Assembly (NCBI GenBank): GCA_009885415.1
Contig: VFKU01000248.1
Span: 1 to 7,392 of the forward strand
Source of the DNA: Rhodothermota bacterium
GTDB taxonomy: Bacteria > Hydrogenedentota > Hydrogenedentia > Hydrogenedentales > GCA-2746185
Direction: 5' to 3'
Length of the DNA stretch: 7,392 nucleotides
The translations under genes were made by a program, and so were the position numbers. The stretch's first letter is position 1. Every line of letters starts with the position of its first letter. Below the pieces are notes generated by a model. It was not told where the DNA came from. It did not search any database and saw only the letters and a list, made by a program, of their open reading frames with translations. This document shows positions 6,138 through 7,392 of this stretch, one piece after another.

Positions 6138-6602
6138 CTATTGCAGCACCTGCCGATCCAGGTTTCTATATTGAATCGCTTCGCCGATGTGGCGGTCCTC
6201 AATCTTTTCGGAACCTTCGAGATCGGCGAGGGTGCGCGCAACACGCAGCACTTTGTCGTAGGCGCGCGCGCTGAAGCCGAGGCGGTCAATCGCGTTTTGC
6301 AGGAGCGTCTCCGCGCCGGGCGCGAGCGTGCAGTATTCGCGGGTGGCCGCGGCATCCAGATGCGCGTTGCACGGGAAAGCTCCGTCGTAACGCGCGCGCT
6401 GCACCGTCTCGCGCACCTCCGCGCTCGTCGGCCCGCTTTTGCCCGCGCCCGCGATCTCGTCGTAACTCAGCGCGGGCACCTCCACATGCAGATCGATGCG
6501 ATCCAGCAAGGGCCCCGACAGCCGCGACGTATACCGCTGAATCTCGCCGACCGAACACCGGCATTGCTTTTTCGGATCGGTTCGGTAGCCACAGGGACAT
6601 GG
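6138..6602 (-). pseudogene. comM: comM/yifB 3' remnant, copy B (last 155 codons)
   Basis: On the minus strand, 154 codons without interruption match the C-terminal third of ComM/YifB. The match starts at the zinc-finger-like PCPCGYRTDPKKQCRC, normally preceded by 'MN', and runs through YTSRLSGPLLDRIDLHVEVP, the arginine-finger region, and 'NAIDRLGFSARAYDKVLRVA' to 'EAIQYRNLDRQVLQ'. The Lon-like N-terminal domain, Walker A and Walker B are gone. Homology ends at about 6602, just before the expected 'AAMN', and the upstream sequence belongs to an opposite-strand helix-turn-helix gene. The frame stays open to 6740 by chance; that extension is antisense to the other gene and is not comM-like. No stop or frameshift inside the fragment suggests fairly recent truncation. 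It retains no ATPase function. Confidence 0.88.
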
Positions 6603-6967
6603 ACGCGTTGCCTTTTTGCCATTCGGCCTTGATCGCGAAAAAGCCCAAAGATTCGGCATATCCGTCCGAATTACGAACAATCGGCGACCATATCCGAGCC
6701 CGGCGGCTGGACTTGGGTCTCTACCAGAAGGATGCTGCAAAACGAATCGGAGTCACGACGGACACCATCACCAACTGGGAGAAGGGACGTTCCAATCCGA
6801 CGCTACGGGTTTGGCCAGCCATTGTTCGATTCCTAGGGTATGAACCTCACGTTGCGACCGGTCTGGGGCGCCACGCGGCAATCTGGTCGCGGCGCGGGGC
6901 ACCGGGATCCGGGCGGGGTGTACAAGATGGAAAACTGACGGACCACCCAACCCAAACCGTGCTTTAG
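6599..6967 (+). CDS. XRE-type helix-turn-helix protein, probably truncated
   Basis: The 122-residue reading frame carries a helix-turn-helix domain at about 24-85: YPSELRTIGDHIRARRLDLG, QKDAAKRIGVTTDTITNWEKG and 'FLGYEP'. This is the Cro/C1-type arrangement of a stand-alone family I recall beginning 'LPFCH…KP…YP…TLGDHLRRRRLDLGL'. The start 'ALPFCHSALIAKKPKDSAYP' fits that family, so the native N-terminus seems nearly complete although its ATG (6599) lies on the comM junction. No good ribosome-binding site is visible there (only AGGG close to the ATG). After FLGYEP the sequence becomes arginine/glycine-rich and unlike the usual tail, suggesting frameshift or decay of the C-terminus. It may be a regulator or a degenerating gene. 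Antisense overlap with the open frame upstream of comM copy B is coincidental. Confidence 0.6.
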   Translation: MDALPFCHSALIAKKPKDSAYPSELRTIGDHIRARRLDLGLYQKDAAKRIGVTTDTITNWEKGRSNPTLRVWPAIVRFLGYEPHVATGLGRHAAIWSRRGAPGSGRGVQDGKLTDHPTQTVL

Positions 6968-7062
6968 ATCGGCCGGCCGAAGGTCCGGCGTACGCTGACG
7001 AAGTGCATGCCAATCAGGATTAATTTTCCGGACGACTAGGCGAAGATCGGGCGCAAAATCAA

Positions 7063-7090
7063 GAGGCCGCCCCGTGCTTGGGGCGGCCTC
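7063..7090 (-). terminator. Strong hairpin terminator, usable in both directions
   Basis: A perfect 11-base stem, GAGGCCGCCCC (7063-7073) with GGGGCGGCCTC (7080-7090), encloses the six-base loop GTGCTT. On the minus strand it is followed by TTGATTTT (complement of 7055-7062), a reasonable T-tract, and it lies 36 bases after the stop of the minus-strand gene at 7126. On the plus strand CGTTTAG follows, a poorer tract. It probably ends the minus-strand gene and may also insulate the helix-turn-helix gene side. Confidence 0.85.
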
Positions 7091-7125
7091 CGTTTAGTGT
7101 CTGTACCCGCGCTGAATGCTACTGA

Positions 7126-7392
7126 TCACTTCTCGTGACAGACAACCGCGTGCGCGATGACGTAAATCGATCCCGTGATGTTGACTGTGTACGTGTCGAT
7201 TGATTCCCCTTCCAGCGCTTGATGAATGTACGGATACTGGCCCGGGGCGACGGTGTTGACCATGTTCTTGCCCTGCTTCATCTGCGGATAAGGCACATTG
7301 CCCACGTAGAGATGTGACTCCTCCATCGTAAAGCCATCATTCATAATGTAGGTCACCGTCGCTGTCGAACCGTTTTATCTTGGCAAATACGA
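7126..7392 (-). CDS. C-terminal part of a protein of unknown function, with an apparent frameshift
   Basis: The minus-strand frame ends at a TGA (7126-7128) and reads back through VVCHEK, 'GSIYVIAHAV', 'TVAPGQYPYIHQAL' and MEESHLYVGNVPYPQMKQGK. Alternating hydrophobic and polar residues with many Tyr, Thr and Gly look like a secreted or surface beta-sandwich domain. I have an impression of similar 'HLYVG…PGQ(Y/F)PY…HA.VC' endings in extracellular proteins but can name no family. A GTG at 7354-7356 could start a 76-residue protein, but it has no ribosome-binding site, and the coding pattern seems to continue upstream. Dropping one base of the four-T run at 7373-7376 joins VTYIMNDGF to 'VFAKINGSTAT', continuing to the window edge. 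The gene is therefore probably the end of a larger one, interrupted by a real or sequencing frameshift. The terminator at 7063-7090 follows. Confidence 0.6.

Noticed and set aside
6603..6740. Possible N-terminal extension of comM copy B giving a 200-residue protein
   Set aside because: The extension is antisense to the helix-turn-helix gene, shares nothing with ComM, and has no initiation signals; it is open by chance.
1..7392. CRISPR array, tRNA, rRNA, integron attC sites, transposase or integrase genes
   Set aside because: No regularly spaced repeats, RNA-gene-like folds or recombinase motifs were found on either strand.

Overview
The window (about 7.4 kb, moderately GC-rich) is bacterial chromosome with an accessory-region character. 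The lineage cannot be fixed from the sequence. The tail of a type IV pilus retraction-type ATPase, a lipoprotein with three BON domains and a DUF3309 mini-protein point to a Gram-negative, probably soil- or water-dwelling bacterium (Proteobacteria- or Acidobacteriota-like). That is inference, not a call.

Layout. 1-135: C-terminal tail of a PilT/PilU-like ATPase (+). 136-396: intergenic, with one candidate promoter near 241-271 and small inverted repeats. 397-549: a 50-codon DUF3309 membrane mini-gene (+). 676-1434: a BON-domain lipoprotein (+). 1435-1649: no intact gene, possibly a short BON-like vestige next to 1650. 1650-1808: a 53-codon 3' remnant of comM/yifB (-). 1897-2865: a fumarylacetoacetate-hydrolase-family enzyme (-). 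2939-2973: a perfect 15+5+15 inverted repeat that also encodes mirror-image divergent promoters. 3040-5955: a tightly packed operon (+) of a TetR regulator, a four-helix membrane protein and a phenol-hydroxylase-type FAD monooxygenase. 5956-6137: no gene. 6138-6602: a second, longer comM 3' remnant (-). 6599-6967: an XRE-type helix-turn-helix protein (+) whose start lies exactly on the comM break. 6968-7062: nothing recognisable. 7063-7090: a strong hairpin terminator. 7126-7392: the C-terminal end of a secreted-type protein of unknown function (-), with an apparent frameshift near its edge.

How it works together. The central block (1897-5955) reads as a self-contained catabolic module. The FAD monooxygenase would hydroxylate a phenolic or aromatic substrate, and the FAH-family enzyme would hydrolyse or otherwise process a downstream keto-acid. 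The TetR protein would repress both divergent transcripts through the palindrome between them. The ring-cleavage step expected between the two enzymes is not in the window.

The most unusual structural feature is that this module sits between two comM 3' fragments in the same orientation. Both lack their 5' part and both keep their stop codon. By hand count they are 80% identical in DNA and 87% in protein over the shared 52 codons, and most of the differing codons are synonymous. The two pieces therefore seem to have diverged as parts of functional genes before ending up here. comM is a known insertion target of mobile elements, so the locus looks like a repeatedly used integration or recombination site, although no integrase or transposase is present in the window.
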